From positions 1-10,589 of the forward strand of contig CAYTSW010000096.1 in NCBI GenBank assembly GCA_964440605.1: a stretch of DNA of 10,589 nt, given 5' to 3'. Of the stretch, positions 1-6,319 are shown piece by piece. Below the pieces are notes generated by a model. It was not told where the DNA came from. It made no database searches and saw only the letters and a program-made list of their open reading frames with translations. The stretch's first letter is position 1. Every line of letters begins with the position of its first letter. A program made the position numbers and the translations under genes. Source of the stretch: CAYTSW01 sp964440605. GTDB taxonomy: Bacteria; Planctomycetota; Phycisphaerae; Phycisphaerales; UBA1924.

Positions 1-414
1 GAACGACTGCTCAGCCAGTTCCTCGCTGAAATGGATGGCGTGGAAGAGCTGCGCGGCGTGGTCATCCTCGCCGCGACCAACCGCATCGACATGCTCGACC
101 CCGCGGTGACGCGGCCAGGCCGCTTCGACGAGATCATCGAGCTCGGCCTGCCCGACGAAGAGGCGCGCTCCCGCATTGCGCAGGTGCACCTGACGAACAA
201 GCCGCTTGACGCCGGCATCGGTGCGCCGATGATCGCGGGCGAGTCCGACGGGTTCAGCGGCGCGCAGGTCGCGGCGGTGATCGACATCGCCGCCCGACGC
301 GCGGTGCGCCGCGCCGTCGAGTCCCTGCAGCAGGGGGACGACGCCGGCCCGCGGATCACCGAGGAGGACGTGCGGGCGGCGCTGGCGGAAGAACGCTCGC
401 GCAACCGATCTTGA
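1..414 (+). CDS. AAA+ ATPase of CDC48/FtsH type, C-terminal part (5' end outside window)
   Basis: Partial gene, open from base 1 in frame 1, with stop TGA at 412-414; 137 residues are visible. The segment is the second half of a classical AAA module: LLSQFLAEMDG follows the (unseen) Walker B, sensor 1 is the Asn of ILAATNRIDMLDPA (about residue 27), and the arginine-finger region is TRPGRFDE (Arg38 and Arg41). The lid follows, with the sensor-2 loop GFSGAQVAAVIDIAARRA and a closing ITEEDVRAAL helix. Family members are ATP-driven unfoldases or remodelling enzymes. The next gene starts 4 bases downstream and encodes a gas-vesicle protein, so this is probably the AAA ATPase (distinct from GvpN) found in some gvp clusters and may act as an assembly chaperone (inference). 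No zinc-protease domain follows, so it is not FtsH itself. Confidence 0.85.
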   Translation, partial: ERLLSQFLAEMDGVEELRGVVILAATNRIDMLDPAVTRPGRFDEIIELGLPDEEARSRIAQVHLTNKPLDAGIGAPMIAGESDGFSGAQVAAVIDIAARRAVRRAVESLQQGDDAGPRITEEDVRAALAEERSRNRS

Positions 415-418
415 AAGC

Positions 419-1258
419 ATGGACTATCGATCACACCCGCCCGCGCTCGACGCACCGGTTCAGGTGGAGGCCGAACGCGCGTGCTACCTCGTCTGCGTCG
501 GCCACGCCGACCGCCTGGCCGGCTGGTCGACCGAAGGCCTCGACGATCGCCAACGCGCCGGCGTGCGCACCCTCGGCCGGCTCGGGGCGGTGACGATCAA
601 CCTCCCGGCGAACGAACTCATCGGCCCCGAGGCCGAGGAGCGACTGAAGGACGTGCAGTGGGTCGCCCCACGGGCGCAGCGGCACGAGGAGATCATCCTC
701 GAAGCGATGGAGCGCTCGCCGGTCATGCCCGTGCGCTTCGGCGCGGCGTTCCGCGACGACGCTCGCGTCGACGCGCTGCTCGGGACGAACGTCTCGGCGA
801 TCGAGGCGTTCCTCGTCGAGGTCGAAGGAGCCGCGGAACACGTCATCCATGCGCACATCGACCGCGACACCGCGGCCGCCCGCGTCGTTGATCGCATGAT
901 GCGCGACAAGCTCGACGCGGCGCAGAGCCCCGGTGCGCGGTACCTGCTCGAGCGAAAGATCCGCCGCGAACTCTTGAGCAAGGCGGACAACGCGATCGAT
1001 GCCGTCTGCGACCGAGCGATCGCGACGCTCGACGCGAACGTGATGCGCCGGACCGAGCGTGTGGGCGGCGTGTCGCGTTTGGACGACGCCGGCCGCGGCG
1101 GGCGATGGTCCCTGCTCGTGCAAGATCAGCGGATCGACGCGCTCGACGAAGCGCTCGAGCGGCTCAACGACGACGAGCAGCTCGCCGGCATCTCCTTCCG
1201 CCGCACCGGCCCGCTGCCGCCCTACAGCTTCTGCCCGGCCTTGCGGCTGGAGGGGTGA
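419..1258 (+). CDS. gvpF/gvpL: GvpF/GvpL-family gas vesicle protein
   Basis: 279 residues, close to the usual GvpF/L length. Family signatures are the N-terminal strand ACYLVCVGHAD (about 21-31), the central block RHEEIILEAMERSPVMPVRFGAAF (about 88-111: a His-Glu helix followed by the P-V-RFG strand), a charged helical middle (about 150-215), and the C-terminal GPLPPYSFCPALRLEG, which matches the family's typical (W/L)PPYSF ending. GvpF/L proteins are minor components that bind the major shell protein GvpA and are needed for gas-vesicle assembly. The ATG at 419 lies 4 bases after the AAA ATPase stop, with only a weak GA-rich ribosome site (about 412-416), which suggests translational coupling. 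I cannot tell GvpF from GvpL by eye. The gvpA shell gene is not in the window. Confidence 0.88.
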   Translation: MDYRSHPPALDAPVQVEAERACYLVCVGHADRLAGWSTEGLDDRQRAGVRTLGRLGAVTINLPANELIGPEAEERLKDVQWVAPRAQRHEEIILEAMERSPVMPVRFGAAFRDDARVDALLGTNVSAIEAFLVEVEGAAEHVIHAHIDRDTAAARVVDRMMRDKLDAAQSPGARYLLERKIRRELLSKADNAIDAVCDRAIATLDANVMRRTERVGGVSRLDDAGRGGRWSLLVQDQRIDALDEALERLNDDEQLAGISFRRTGPLPPYSFCPALRLEG

Positions 1259-1263
1259 GCGCG

Positions 1264-1932
1264 ATGGCCCTGCTCCCGCTCGCGGTGACCGATGAGACGC
1301 TGCCCGACCTGCTTGACCTGCCCGACACGTCCATGCGCACGATCGCGTGCGGCGGCGCGTTGACCTGCCTCGTGATGACGGGCGACGACGAGCCCATGCG
1401 CAGCGAAGCCCACCTGCTCGCGGTGCATCGCACGCTGTGCGCGATGGCGCGGCGAGTGACGCTCGTGCCGATGCGACTCGGAGCCGCGGCTGGGGATGAG
1501 CGGGGGGTCGTCCGGTTGATGGAAACCCGCGCGTCGCACCTGCGGCGAGCCCTGGACCGCGTGCGCGGGTGCGTGGAGTACACCCTCACGCTCCACGCGT
1601 GGCCGGAACAGGCGGGCGATCGGTTGTTGTCGACGGCCTCGGCCTCCCCCGGCGTCGTGTTTCTCGCCGAGCGCAAGCGGGCGATCGCCCGAGCCGAGGG
1701 CGTTGACGAAGCGCTGCTGGCGCAGGAGCCGGCGCTCAAGCGCGCGCTGGGGGGGCTGGTGCGCGAGGCGCGGCTGGAAGGTCCGACACGGGTGCGCACG
1801 TCGCCGGCGTTGTGCTGCCTCGTGCCGTGGGATCGTCAGGAAGCGTTCGAGCGTGACGCGTGCGAGCGCGCGGGGGTTGAAGGTTTCGAGGCATCGCTCG
1901 CCGGGCCGCTGGCCTGCCACTCGTTTGTCTGA
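1264..1932 (+). CDS. Second, divergent GvpF/GvpL-family gas vesicle protein
   Basis: 222 residues. The ATG at 1264 has an AGGGG ribosome site at 1251-1255; an in-frame GTG at 1255 overlapping the previous stop is an alternative start. Family features are weaker than in the upstream gene but colinear with it: LAVHRTLCAMARRVTLVPMRLGAA (about 52-75) corresponds to the HEEII...VMPVRFGA block, followed by the VEYTLTLHAW strand (about 104-113), the GVVFLAERKRA helix (about 130-140) and a C-terminal GPLACHSFV corresponding to GP-PPYSF. It is therefore probably a second GvpF/L homologue in the same operon; gvp clusters often carry several. It is shorter than usual and lacks the PPY of the ending. The gene ends one base before the stop of the opposite-strand ammonia-lyase, with no terminator between them. 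Confidence 0.75.
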   Translation: MALLPLAVTDETLPDLLDLPDTSMRTIACGGALTCLVMTGDDEPMRSEAHLLAVHRTLCAMARRVTLVPMRLGAAAGDERGVVRLMETRASHLRRALDRVRGCVEYTLTLHAWPEQAGDRLLSTASASPGVVFLAERKRAIARAEGVDEALLAQEPALKRALGGLVREARLEGPTRVRTSPALCCLVPWDRQEAFERDACERAGVEGFEASLAGPLACHSFV

Positions 1933-1933
1933 G

Positions 1934-3541
1934 TTACGCGGCCTTGAGTGTCAGCAGAGCCCGGGCGATGCGCTCCGTGTCTTCGAACAGCGGGCGGTCG
2001 TTCGTGAAGGGGTCGAAGCGCGGGAACCACGTCGGGGTCGCGGTCGTTGAGCCGGGGGCTCGATCCTGCTCGCGGAGGAAGTTGAGCTGGCGTAGCGCCA
2101 TGCCGTGGATCGCGAGGATGCGTGCCAGGCGGTCGGTCTGTCCGTGAGCCGCGCGGGCGGCGAGGGTGCCCATCGAGACGACGTCCTGGTTGCGCCCGTT
2201 GGTCGGGATCGATGCGGTGGCGCTGGGCAGGCCATGATGCCGCATCTCGGCGACGGTCGCGGTCGCGGTGATCTGCGCGCCGGCCATGCCCGAGCAGGGC
2301 CCGGGCTCCCAGGCGAGCAGCAGCGGCGCGTTGTTATTGAACTCGGGATTCAGCAGCACGTCGAGCTGGCGCTCCATGAGCACGCCCACCTGCACGAGTG
2401 CCGCGTTGAGCGCGTCGGCGGCGAAGGCGATCTGCTGGCCCTGGAAATTGCCGCCGTGCAGCGCCGCCGGGTTCTCGCCGCAGGCGACGACGGGGTTGTC
2501 GTTCACGCCGTTGATCTCACGTTCGACGATCGTGCGCGCATGCTCGAGGTTGTCCCGCGCCGCGCCGAGCACTTGCGGCGCACACCGCAGGGAATACACC
2601 TCCTGAAGCGGGCGGGCGGTGTCCTCGCGGTCGCCGTCGGCGGCGGCTTCCTCCGCGATGAGCGACGCCGAGACAAACTGCCCCGCGTGCCCACGTGCCT
2701 CGTGCAGACGCTCATCGAGCGCCTGCGTGCGGCAGCCGAGCAGGCGATATGCCCAACCCGTGAGGCGTTCGGCGCGGGCGATGAGCCGTTCGGCGCGGGC
2801 GATGGCTTCGACGGCGTAGGCCGACATGAAGCTCGTGCCGTTCACGAGCGCCAGCGCGTCGCGGCCGCAGAGCGCGATGGGCTCGAGCCCCGCCTGCCGC
2901 AGCGCGTCGCGCCCCGTGATCACCGAGCCATCGTCGGTGATGGCGTGGCCCTCGCCGACGAGGACGCGCGCCGCGTGCGCCAGCGGGATGAGGTCGCCGC
3001 TGGCGCCGACGGAGCCGATCTCGGGGATCAGCGGGCAGATGCCGCGGCCGAGCAGGTCGAGGAAGGCGTGGGCGATGGTCGGGTCGATGCCGGCGGTGCC
3101 CTGGGCGATGGACTGGCAGCGGAGCATCATCATGATGCGCACGATGCGGCGCGGCGCCGGGTTGCCCCAGCCCGCGCAGAGGTGGTTGAGCAGGCCGGCG
3201 CCGTGGTCAGCGCCGCGGGCGGCGCCGAAGGTGACGAAGGGTCCGAAGCCGGTCGTCAGGCCGTAGATCGGCGCGCCATCGCGGTGCAGTTGGTCGAGCG
3301 TGTCGCGCGAGCGCTCCATGCCGGCGATGGCGCCGTCGGTGAAGGCGAACTGTGCAGCGTCGTCGAGCGCGGCGCGTTCGAGCGTTTCGCAGTCCAGGCG
3401 GCGTTCCGGGCCGAAGTCGATCCCGGAGCCGACTTGCACCTGCACCGGCACGCGCGGGTTGAGGATCCACGTGGGCTGGGTCACCGTGGAGTCGCCGAGG
3501 GAAGAGGCACCGGGGGCATCGCGAAGCGGCGCTGCGCTCAT
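1934..3541 (-). CDS. tal: Aromatic amino acid ammonia-lyase, probably tyrosine ammonia-lyase (PYP chromophore synthesis)
   Basis: 535 residues from the ATG at 3541, which has a GGAG ribosome site 8 bases upstream; an in-frame TTG at 3547 is too close to that site. It is a full-length HAL/PAL/TAL-family enzyme. Visible motifs: catalytic loop YGLTTGFG with Tyr93, the MIO cofactor triplet Ala180-Ser181-Gly182 in GSVGASGDLIPLAH, NGTS (234-237), YSLRCAPQVLG (316-), NDNP (347-350), HGGNFQGQ (362-) and NGRNQDVVS. The selectivity pair is His120-Leu121 in LLNHLCAGWG. By family rules, HL marks tyrosine-using enzymes, Phe-Leu marks PAL and Ser-His marks histidine ammonia-lyase. The expected reaction is L-tyrosine to trans-p-coumarate plus ammonia, in the cytoplasm. 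It is the last gene of the PYP operon, 23 bases after the CoA ligase, and so should supply the PYP chromophore precursor. A tyrosine aminomutase has the same motifs and is a less likely alternative given the neighbours. Confidence 0.88.
   Translation of the reverse strand: MSAAPLRDAPGASSLGDSTVTQPTWILNPRVPVQVQVGSGIDFGPERRLDCETLERAALDDAAQFAFTDGAIAGMERSRDTLDQLHRDGAPIYGLTTGFGPFVTFGAARGADHGAGLLNHLCAGWGNPAPRRIVRIMMMLRCQSIAQGTAGIDPTIAHAFLDLLGRGICPLIPEIGSVGASGDLIPLAHAARVLVGEGHAITDDGSVITGRDALRQAGLEPIALCGRDALALVNGTSFMSAYAVEAIARAERLIARAERLTGWAYRLLGCRTQALDERLHEARGHAGQFVSASLIAEEAAADGDREDTARPLQEVYSLRCAPQVLGAARDNLEHARTIVEREINGVNDNPVVACGENPAALHGGNFQGQQIAFAADALNAALVQVGVLMERQLDVLLNPEFNNNAPLLLAWEPGPCSGMAGAQITATATVAEMRHHGLPSATASIPTNGRNQDVVSMGTLAARAAHGQTDRLARILAIHGMALRQLNFLREQDRAPGSTTATPTWFPRFDPFTNDRPLFEDTERIARALLTLKAA
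2766..2804. repeat. 18-bp tandem direct repeat inside the ammonia-lyase gene
   Basis: Two identical 18-base copies (2766-2783 and 2787-2804, period 21) encode the heptad IARAERL twice (residues about 247-260). By eye, the spacing between flanking family motifs matches my memory of Rhodobacter TAL, so this is probably a helix heptad rather than a recent insertion. Confidence 0.75.
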
Positions 3542-3564
3542 CGACAAGGCTCCGTTGAGATGCG

Positions 3565-5055
3565 TCAGTGAGAAGACACGCCCGATATCGACCGGATGAC
3601 CCGCCCCCGATCAATCGAACCCTTGGGGCTGCGCAAGGAATCGGCGTCGTGGATCGCGTGCACCGTGCGCAGCAGGTGCGCCATGGGGCCCAGCGCGTCG
3701 CGCACGCGTTGCTCGATCGTCGCGTCCACGCTCGGCAGACCCAGCAGCACCGCGTCGATCGTGCGCCCGTCGATGGTGGTGACGAGCGCGTCGGCGGCCC
3801 GATGCACACGCGTGCGAATGCCCGCTTCCAGCGGGGCCGCGGCGACGTAACGCCCGTTGGCAAGCTTAAAGGCGTCGTCGACGCGGCCATCGAAGACGTA
3901 GCCGAGCGTACTTGCGCGCACGAGGTCGCCCGTCGCCAAAGGCTGCGCGGGATCGGCGCGGCGCAGTCCATCTTCGGGCGACCAGGTGCCGATGCGGAGG
4001 TTCGGGCCGCTCACGTGGAGTTGATCGTCGTCGTCGACGAAGACGGAGCAGCCGACGGGTGTGCCGATGAGCCCCGGCTCCCAGAGGCCGGGCTGGCCGA
4101 GGCAGACGCCCGGAGAGGCCTCGGTCTGGCCGTAGCCGGCGCGGAGCGCGGTGTCGTTGAGGAGATCGGTGAGTTCGCTGCGGACGGGCGCGCCCCCGAT
4201 AACACCACCTCTCAGCGACGTGAGCAGCGCGCGCCCGCGTTCGGTCGCTGCGAGGCGACGGGCCTGAAGCGGCACCATCGAGAGCCGCGTCACGCCGTAA
4301 CGCGTCGCGAGGTCGATCATCGCGTCGGGGTCGCGTCCGGCGTGCGGGTCGCGGACGACGGTTGCGCCAGCGAAGAGCGCGGGCAGCAGGTCGATGACAA
4401 GCCCGAAGGCGTGATGCCAGGGCAGTACGCTGGCGACGACGTCGTCGCCGGTCAGCCCCAGTTCTGGCGAGTGGGAGTCGATCACGCTCAGGAGCCCGCG
4501 ATCACCCAGAGCGATCCACTTGGGCCGGGCCGTGGTGCCGCTGGTGCGCAGCAGCAGGCGCACATCGGGTTGACGATCGAACCGAGGCTTGCGCATCGTG
4601 ACGCGGCGTTCGTCGGGCTCGTTATGGCGTGTGGGGCGGAGCGAGAAGAACGCTTCCATGCGCGCGATGGCCAGGCGTGCGTCGACGTCCTGCGCCAGCG
4701 ACGCGATGTCGTCGCCCGGGGGTGCGATGGCGACCGTGAGGCCCTCCCAGAGCGCCGCGGCGAGGGCCATCAGGAAGGCGGGCGAGGGCTCGAGCGCGAG
4801 CAGCACGCGTTCGCCCGGCTCGAGGCCCATGGCGCGGAAGCGTGCGATCCAGCGTCGGGCGCCGGTCCACACGGAAGCCGCGGGGATGGCGGCGTCGTCG
4901 AAGACGAACAAGGGCGTCGCGCGTGTGCGCAGCGCGTGGTAGAGCCGTTCGTGCCACGGGTTGGTTGACGGCGCGGGGCCGTCGGCGTGGACGGGAACAC
5001 GCACCGACGCCGTGTCCGGCGTCGGGCGCGCGATGGTCGCTGCCGGCTGGTTCAT
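3565..5055 (-). CDS. pcl: 4-coumarate:CoA ligase-like adenylate-forming enzyme (PYP chromophore activation)
   Basis: 496 residues from the ATG at 5055 (MNQPAATIARP). The open frame extends to 5235, but that part overlaps pyp in another frame. ANL-superfamily core motifs: A3 TSGTTARPK (171-179), A4 PWHHAFGL (212-219), A5 GYGQTEASPG (307-316), A7 TGDL (375-378), and hinge A8 GYVFDGRVDDAFKLANGRYVA (about 385-404). The family adenylates a carboxylate with ATP and transfers it to CoA. With a tyrosine-type lyase downstream and PYP 5 bases upstream, the expected substrate is p-coumarate and the product p-coumaroyl-CoA, the donor for PYP. One oddity is the A10 motif, normally GK-I-D-R with the catalytic lysine: here it reads SPKGSIDRGR, with Ser480 at the lysine position and the nearest lysine (Lys478) two residues earlier. 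The C-terminal domain is short and ends 16 residues after Ser480. Substrate is inferred from context. Confidence 0.85.
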   Translation of the reverse strand: MNQPAATIARPTPDTASVRVPVHADGPAPSTNPWHERLYHALRTRATPLFVFDDAAIPAASVWTGARRWIARFRAMGLEPGERVLLALEPSPAFLMALAAALWEGLTVAIAPPGDDIASLAQDVDARLAIARMEAFFSLRPTRHNEPDERRVTMRKPRFDRQPDVRLLLRTSGTTARPKWIALGDRGLLSVIDSHSPELGLTGDDVVASVLPWHHAFGLVIDLLPALFAGATVVRDPHAGRDPDAMIDLATRYGVTRLSMVPLQARRLAATERGRALLTSLRGGVIGGAPVRSELTDLLNDTALRAGYGQTEASPGVCLGQPGLWEPGLIGTPVGCSVFVDDDDQLHVSGPNLRIGTWSPEDGLRRADPAQPLATGDLVRASTLGYVFDGRVDDAFKLANGRYVAAAPLEAGIRTRVHRAADALVTTIDGRTIDAVLLGLPSVDATIEQRVRDALGPMAHLLRTVHAIHDADSLRSPKGSIDRGRVIRSISGVSSH

Positions 5056-5060
5056 TCGTC

Positions 5061-5489
5061 TCAGGCGACCTTGACGAAGATCCAGTTGGCTTTGGTCTGG
5101 CTGCAGCGGTACATGTGGATGAGGACGTTGGTGGGCTTCATCTTGAAGGTGAAGGTGTAGGGGAAGGCGACGTTGAGGTTGTCGGAAGCGACGCCCTTCT
5201 TGAAGGAGCCGAAGAAGAGGCCATTGTTGGAGCAAGGGGCGACCTGGGTGAAGAAGTTCTTGCCCTCGGCGTGGGAGACCGCGACGCCGGCGAAGTTGGA
5301 CTGGGTCTGGTTGTAGAGGAGGATCTTGCCCGAGTCGTCGACCTTGATGGCGCCGAAGTCGAAGCTGTCGGCGTCGGAGCGGGCGATGTTGCCCGCGTTG
5401 GCGAGGACGTTGTCAGGGACGAAGCTGCCGCCGCCGCCGCCGCCGGGGCGGTTGGCGACGCGGTCACGGAGCATCTGCACGTTGCTCAT
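5061..5489 (-). CDS. pyp: Photoactive yellow protein (PYP), blue-light PAS photoreceptor
   Basis: 142 residues. The C-terminal 100 or so align without gaps to Halorhodospira halophila PYP as I remember it (offset +17): FDFGAIKVDDSGKILLYN, GKNFF-QVAPCS, F-GSFKKGVAS-NLN, YTFTFKMKPTNVLIHM and a final WIFVKVA. Cys86 (Cys69 in the reference) is the p-coumaroyl thioester site. Tyr59 (Tyr42), Phe113 (Phe96) and Met117 (Met100) are conserved. The active site differs at Gln63 (reference Glu46), Ala67 (Thr50) and Val69 (Arg52). The N-terminus is longer and carries six consecutive glycines (17-22) after RP. PYP is a soluble cytoplasmic photosensor that photoisomerises p-coumarate under blue light. The AAGGAGAT ribosome site is formed by the last codons of the upstream gene, whose stop is 2 bases away; the ligase starts 5 bases downstream. 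The three enzyme/receptor genes form a complete PYP module. Confidence 0.95.
   Translation of the reverse strand: MSNVQMLRDRVANRPGGGGGGSFVPDNVLANAGNIARSDADSFDFGAIKVDDSGKILLYNQTQSNFAGVAVSHAEGKNFFTQVAPCSNNGLFFGSFKKGVASDNLNVAFPYTFTFKMKPTNVLIHMYRCSQTKANWIFVKVA
5427..5444. repeat. (GCC)6 triplet repeat encoding six glycines in PYP
   Basis: Six perfect GCC units on the + strand (GGC codons on the coding strand) make Gly17-Gly22 of PYP. Such a run can change length by slippage in 3-base steps, which would alter the N-terminal linker without breaking the frame. Confidence 0.9.
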
Positions 5490-5491
5490 GA

Positions 5492-5830
5492 TTACTGATC
5501 TCCTTCAGTGAGGTTTTCGGTCCAGATGGCCTTGAGGACGGGCTCGCCGTTCTCGACGGTGAACGTGAGGGAGCGCTCGGAGTACAGCCCGTCGAGCTGC
5601 TCCGACAGGTCCTGGACGTGGCTCAGGAGCTGCATGCTGGCGCTGGTGTCGACCTGCTTCACACCTCCGAAGCGGTCGTACATGTCGCAGAGCTGCGCTT
5701 CGAGGTTCTGCATCATGTCGATGATGCCCTCGGCGTCACAGCAACCGAGTTCGGAGGCGAGCATCTCGCGCTCCGCGTAGAGGGCTTCGAGCTGCGCCTC
5801 GAAGCTCTCCACGGTGGTCGGATCGTTCAT
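5492..5830 (-). CDS. Unrecognised 112-aa acidic helical protein with a threefold QLxx(L/M)Y repeat, second gene of the PYP operon
   Basis: 112 residues from the ATG at 5830 (MNDPTTVESF), preceded by an AGGGA-type ribosome site; an upstream in-frame start would give an arginine-rich, unlikely extension. I do not recognise a family. It is acidic, with two predicted amphipathic helices (about 7-28 and 33-54), a third at about 65-85, and a short strand-like tail (LTFTVENGEPVLKAIW, 88-103). A motif recurs three times: AQLEALYAER (12-21), AQLCDMYDR (45-53) and EQLDGLYSER (77-86), with tyrosines at 18, 51 and 83, 33 and 32 residues apart. Adjacent cysteines lie at 30-31 and another at 48. There is no signal peptide or membrane segment. 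Its last codons supply the pyp ribosome site and its TAA is 2 bases from pyp, so synthesis is coupled to PYP. It is a candidate PYP partner (inference). Confidence 0.85.
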   Translation of the reverse strand: MNDPTTVESFEAQLEALYAEREMLASELGCCDAEGIIDMMQNLEAQLCDMYDRFGGVKQVDTSASMQLLSHVQDLSEQLDGLYSERSLTFTVENGEPVLKAIWTENLTEGDQ

Positions 5831-5861
5831 TGGAGTTCCCTTTCTGACCCTGGTGAAACAC

Positions 5862-5886
5862 CCGGGCCGCACAACGCCGGGCCCGG
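5862..5886. other. GC-rich inverted repeat between the first two genes of the PYP operon
   Basis: CCGGGCC (5862-5868) pairs with GGCCCGG (5880-5886) across an 11-base loop; a 12-base palindrome GCCGGGCCCGGC (5876-5887) overlaps it. On the - strand it is followed only by a short TGTTTC, so it is at best a weak attenuator or an mRNA-processing or stability hairpin in the 81-base gap. It could be chance at this GC content. Confidence 0.3.
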
Positions 5887-5911
5887 CCTGCACGTCTTGC
5901 GTCCGATCGGC

Positions 5912-6319
5912 TCACGCAGCCTGCGAGAGCGGCTGAGACAGGAAGTTCGTGATGTGATCGATGTCGTTCTGCGGGATCAGCGGCTCGATCTTCGCGAGCA
6001 TGTGGCTCACGCCCGAACCGCGCAGCGGCACTTGGGCGTCCACCTTCCCGTACCGGAACATCTGGTAGTTGCTCTGCGTGTTGTACGAGATCCACCGGCT
6101 CTTGAGCTCGATGTAGCGGATCGCCACCGCCATCGAGATGTCGTCCGGATCGTCAACGTCCTCGGCGAGCTGGATCATGTGGTCGCGCTGCTCGAGCACC
6201 CACTCGATGACCGTCTCGATCATCTCCGGGTTCGAGCCCTCGTACCCCTTGAACTGCTCGCGCAGCTCGTCGGCCATAGTGTCACGTTCCAGCGCGTTAC
6301 GCACTTCGTCGATGGTCAT
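5912..6319 (-). CDS. Unrecognised 135-aa acidic protein, first gene of the PYP operon
   Basis: 135 residues from the ATG at 6319 (MTIDEVRNALERD), with a good AAAGGAG ribosome site starting 13 bases upstream; the longer in-frame start at 6358 adds a basic stretch that reads through that site. I do not recognise a family. It looks all-helical and soluble, with no cysteine, signal peptide or membrane segment. Visible features: N-terminal helices (about 3-24), a helix MIETVIEWVLEQRDHMIQLAEDV (about 33-55), an acidic turn DVDDPDD (54-60), a helix with many aromatics (AIRYIELKSRWISYN, about 66-80), then YQMFRYG (85-91) and a C-terminal region about 105-130. It lies 81 bases upstream of the 112-aa gene and heads the operon leading to pyp. 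The abundance of Tyr and Trp in the middle suggests a binding surface, but no function can be assigned. Confidence 0.85.
   Translation of the reverse strand: MTIDEVRNALERDTMADELREQFKGYEGSNPEMIETVIEWVLEQRDHMIQLAEDVDDPDDISMAVAIRYIELKSRWISYNTQSNYQMFRYGKVDAQVPLRGSGVSHMLAKIEPLIPQNDIDHITNFLSQPLSQAA

Noticed and set aside
431..1123. Opposite-strand 230-codon frame over the first gvpF/L gene
   Set aside because: No start signal or family features; the + strand protein has clear GvpF/L motifs.
1920..1945. Bidirectional terminator between the convergent gvp and lyase genes
   Set aside because: Only one base separates the stops and no hairpin with a T-run is visible.
2766..2804. Tandem duplication event inside the lyase gene
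   Set aside because: The 18-bp repeat is real, but the length between flanking family motifs appears normal compared with TAL as I remember it, so no inserted segment is indicated.
2105..4968. Long + strand open frames (488 and 466 codons) opposite the lyase and ligase genes
   Set aside because: They are antisense to enzymes with full conserved motifs, have arginine/valine/glycine-rich composition with no recognisable domain, and are expected shadows in high-GC DNA.
5056..5235. Longer N-terminus for the CoA ligase (start at 5235)
   Set aside because: The extra 60 residues overlap pyp in another frame and are Gln/Leu/His/Pro-rich; the ATG at 5055 begins the protein 5 bases after the pyp stop.
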